From assembly GCF_000406165.1 (NCBI RefSeq), contig NZ_CM001977.1, positions 3,804,808 through 3,868,807 of the forward strand: a DNA stretch of 64,000 nucleotides, read 5' to 3'. Positions 62,251 through 64,000 of this stretch are shown in pieces (position 1 is the stretch's first letter; every line of letters starts with the position of its first letter). The notes beneath the pieces are model-generated. The model ran no database searches, was not told the DNA's origin, and saw only the letters and a list, made by a program, of their open reading frames with translations. Made by a program: the position numbers and the translations under genes. Source of the DNA: Dickeya zeae NCPPB 2538 (GTDB taxonomy: Bacteria > Pseudomonadota > Gammaproteobacteria > Enterobacterales > Enterobacteriaceae).

Positions 62251-62967
62251 ATGCAGACCCCCCACATTCTTATTGTCGAAGACGAGTTGGTAACTCGCAA
62301 CACCCTCAAAAGTATTTTTGAGGCTGAGGGATACGTTGTTCACGAGGCCACAGACGGTGCCGAGATGCATAACATACTGTCCGAGCATGATATCAATCTG
62401 GTCATTATGGATATTAATCTGCCGGGCAAGAATGGCTTATTACTGGCACGTGAACTGCGTGAACAGGCAAGCGTAGCGTTGATGTTCCTGACTGGTCGTG
62501 ACAACGAAGTCGACAAAATTCTGGGCCTGGAAATCGGCGCGGATGACTATATCACCAAACCGTTTAACCCACGTGAGCTGACTATCCGCGCACGCAACCT
62601 GCTGTCACGCACCATGAATCTGGGTGGCGGTACGGAAGAACGTCGTCTGGTCGAAAGTTACCGCTTCAACGGCTGGGAGCTGGATATCAACAGCCGCTCA
62701 CTGGTCAGCCCGAACGGCGAACAATACAAACTGCCGCGTAGCGAATTCCGCGCTATGCTGCACTTCTGCGAGAATCCGGGGAAAATCCAGTCACGTGCCG
62801 AGTTGCTGAAGAAAATGACCGGTCGCGAACTGAAGCCGCATGACCGCACGGTCGATGTGACTATCCGCCGTATCCGCAAACATTTTGAATCCACCGCCGA
62901 TACGCCGGAAATCATCGCGACGATTCACGGTGAAGGCTATCGCTTCTGCGGCGATCTGGAAGACTGA
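62251..62967 (+). CDS. arcA: Aerobic respiration control response regulator ArcA
   Basis: OmpR-family response regulator that, phosphorylated by ArcB under low oxygen, represses aerobic catabolism genes. 238 residues: receiver domain with the phosphorylated Asp54 (VIMDINLPG), the acidic pair Glu10/Asp11 and Lys in ITKPFNPREL, then a C-terminal winged helix (HDRTVDVTIRRIRKHFE). Nearly identical to E. coli ArcA. A shared terminator follows. creA comes next; creB, creC and creD are absent here. Confidence 0.97.
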   Translation: MQTPHILIVEDELVTRNTLKSIFEAEGYVVHEATDGAEMHNILSEHDINLVIMDINLPGKNGLLLARELREQASVALMFLTGRDNEVDKILGLEIGADDYITKPFNPRELTIRARNLLSRTMNLGGGTEERRLVESYRFNGWELDINSRSLVSPNGEQYKLPRSEFRAMLHFCENPGKIQSRAELLKKMTGRELKPHDRTVDVTIRRIRKHFESTADTPEIIATIHGEGYRFCGDLED

Positions 62968-63002
62968 TCGCTAGCACATCAGGTACCACTAACCGGGTAC
63001 CA

Positions 63003-63035
63003 CGAAAAAGCCGGGATTGCTCCCGGCTTTTTTAT
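63003..63035. terminator. Bidirectional terminator between arcA and creA
   Basis: AAAAAGCCGGGA and TCCCGGCTTTTT pair around TTGC (63005-63032), with A and T runs at each side. Confidence 0.93.
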
Positions 63036-63066
63036 TCACTCGCGGTTATTCTTTCGGCAATCGTCG

Positions 63067-63543
63067 TTATTTCACCCAAGGCAGGATCGGCACTGCGCTG
63101 AGCGCATTCTTCGGCGAACCATCCACCAGACGATCAGAATAAGTCAGATACACCAGCGCATTACGTTTCGCATCGTAAAAACGCACGACCTGCAATTTCT
63201 TGAAGATCAGTGAAGTACGCTGCTGAAACACCACATTCCCCTTGCCTTTACTGCTGGTGATCTTGTCACTCAGGGTGATAGGCCCTACCTGCTGACAAGA
63301 GATAGCTGCATCCGATGTATCTTCCGCCAGACCAAGCCCGCCTTTGATGCCACCGGTTTTCGCTCTGCTCAAATAGCAAGTGACATTCGCCACATCTGGA
63401 TCATCAAACGCTTCCACCACGATTTTATGGTCTGGACCTAACAGTTTAAACGCTGTATCCACTGAACCTATCTCTTCTGCCCTGGCTGAGGTGATACCGA
63501 AAAACAGGGCTGCAACCGTCAATACAACTTGTCTTTTCATCAT
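63067..63543 (-). CDS. creA: CreA, exported protein of unknown function
   Basis: Small periplasmic protein conserved in enterobacteria. 158 residues: a signal peptide (MMKRQVVLTVAALFFGITSA, RA then EEIGS) and a mature part almost identical to E. coli CreA (EEIGSVDTAFKLLGPDHKIV, KTGGIKGGLGLAEDTSDAAI, VRFYDAKRNALVYL). Two cysteines (VTCYLSR, ISCQQVG) could pair. It usually leads creABCD; the two-component genes creBC and creD are missing here. Start at the first of two adjacent ATGs (63543). Divergent from rob. Confidence 0.93.
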   Translation of the reverse strand: MMKRQVVLTVAALFFGITSARAEEIGSVDTAFKLLGPDHKIVVEAFDDPDVANVTCYLSRAKTGGIKGGLGLAEDTSDAAISCQQVGPITLSDKITSSKGKGNVVFQQRTSLIFKKLQVVRFYDAKRNALVYLTYSDRLVDGSPKNALSAVPILPWVK

Positions 63544-63761
63544 TGGCACTCTCTCACAATTGCCGTTCTTTCGCTCGTTGCCATCATGGCGTAGTTTCTG
63601 TGGTCTACAGACCGTTTGTCAGATAGATTTCTCTGGTGACCTATGTTAATCAAATTCTTTATTCATAAGGCACAAAAATCTTGGTAAGTGCGCCAGGGAA
63701 AAAGTTGCTATTATGCCGAGCTTATACGCTTAGCTCTCGGTGTGTTCTATGAGGACGATCT

Positions 63762-64000
63762 ATGGATCAAGCCAGTATCATACGTGACCTGCTCAACTGG
63801 CTGGAGGGTCATCTGGACCAGCCTTTATCGCTGGATAATGTTGCAGCCAAGGCCGGCTATTCCAAGTGGCATTTGCAGAGGATGTTCAAGGACGTAACAG
63901 GTCATGCTATCGGCTCCTACATTCGCGCCCGTCGGCTCACCAAAGCGGCTGTCGCACTCTGTCTGACCAGTCGCCCTATTCTGGATATCGCCTTACAATA
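63762..64000 (+). CDS. rob: Rob, AraC-family regulator (partial, 3' end outside)
   Basis: Right-oriril-binding transcription factor of the MarA/SoxS/Rob group, activating stress and efflux genes. The first 79 codons are seen, covering most of the DNA-binding domain with its first helix-turn-helix (LSLDNVAAKAGYSKWHLQRM) and part of the second (RPILDIALQ). Near-identical to E. coli Rob, starting MDQASIIRDLLNWLEGHLDQ. GAGG at 63751-63754 is the ribosome site. The C-terminal ligand-binding domain lies beyond the window. Confidence 0.96.
   Translation, partial: MDQASIIRDLLNWLEGHLDQPLSLDNVAAKAGYSKWHLQRMFKDVTGHAIGSYIRARRLTKAAVALCLTSRPILDIALQ

Noticed and set aside
1..64000. CRISPR array, tRNA, rRNA, prophage or insertion sequence
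   Set aside because: No spaced direct repeats of CRISPR type, no transposase, integrase or tRNA-like cloverleaf was noticed on reading.

Overview
The window is 64 kb of an enterobacterial chromosome. Nearly every gene has a clear Escherichia coli counterpart, and the order follows the E. coli 99-100 / 0-1.4 minute region (rob, creA, arcA, yjtD, thrLABC, yaaA, talB, mog, satP, dnaKJ, nhaAR, rpsT, ribF, ileS, lspA, fkpB, ispH, rihC, dapB, carAB ... folA, apaHG, rsmA, pdxA, surA, lptD, djlA, rluA, rapA, polB ... yabI, thiQPB, sgrR). Here that order runs from the right end to the left end. A Proteus-type tryptophanase, a GC-rich backbone and the missing ara, setA and creBCD genes suggest an indole-positive soft-rot enterobacterium such as Dickeya. 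This is an inference from gene content; no database was searched.

Layout. 1-1.9 kb: the start of a leftward gene (probably siderophore-interacting), Fur-like boxes and the tryptophan-sensing operon tnaC-tnaA. 1.9-7.5 kb: the sugar-phosphate stress module (small RNA SgrS with the overlapping peptide SgrT, and the activator gene sgrR), then the TPP-riboswitch-controlled thiamine importer thiBPQ. 7.5-10.6 kb: ivbL-ilvBN (valine/leucine attenuation) and yabI. 10.6-12.4 kb: an AT-rich island with two tandem exported paralogues, one broken, and a frameshifted small exported protein. It sits where E. coli has araC-araBAD. 12.5-18.9 kb: polB, rapA, rluA. 19-27.9 kb: djlA, the lptD-surA-pdxA-rsmA-apaG-apaH cluster and folA. 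28-30 kb: yjjPB and a LysE-type exporter. 30.2-42.8 kb: the leftward set carAB, dapB, rihC, ispH, fkpB, lspA, ileS, ribF. 43-50 kb: rpsT, nhaAR, dnaKJ, satP. 50-55.8 kb: an MFS transporter, mog, a membrane diguanylate cyclase, talB and yaaA. 55.9-60.8 kb: thrLABC. 61-64 kb: yjtD, arcA, creA and the start of rob.

RNA-level control is dense. Three leader-peptide systems (tnaC, ivbL, thrL), a TPP riboswitch, a dual-function small RNA and a carAB promoter that looks able to sense UTP all lie in one window. Four of the short genes (tnaC, sgrT, ivbL, thrL) are too small for routine ORF calling and were found by reading the sequence.

The most unusual observations are: (1) the thiB riboswitch carries four exact-period 14-nt tandem repeats inside an enlarged P3 arm; (2) thiP has a one-base frameshift at a C-run; (3) TnaC has five residues after its conserved proline; (4) the AT-rich island holds a translationally coupled paralogue pair whose second copy is closed by a single TAA and whose third member is frameshifted in a T-run; (5) SgrS/SgrT is next to tnaA instead of setA, and SgrT is longer than in E. 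coli and spans a G7 run.
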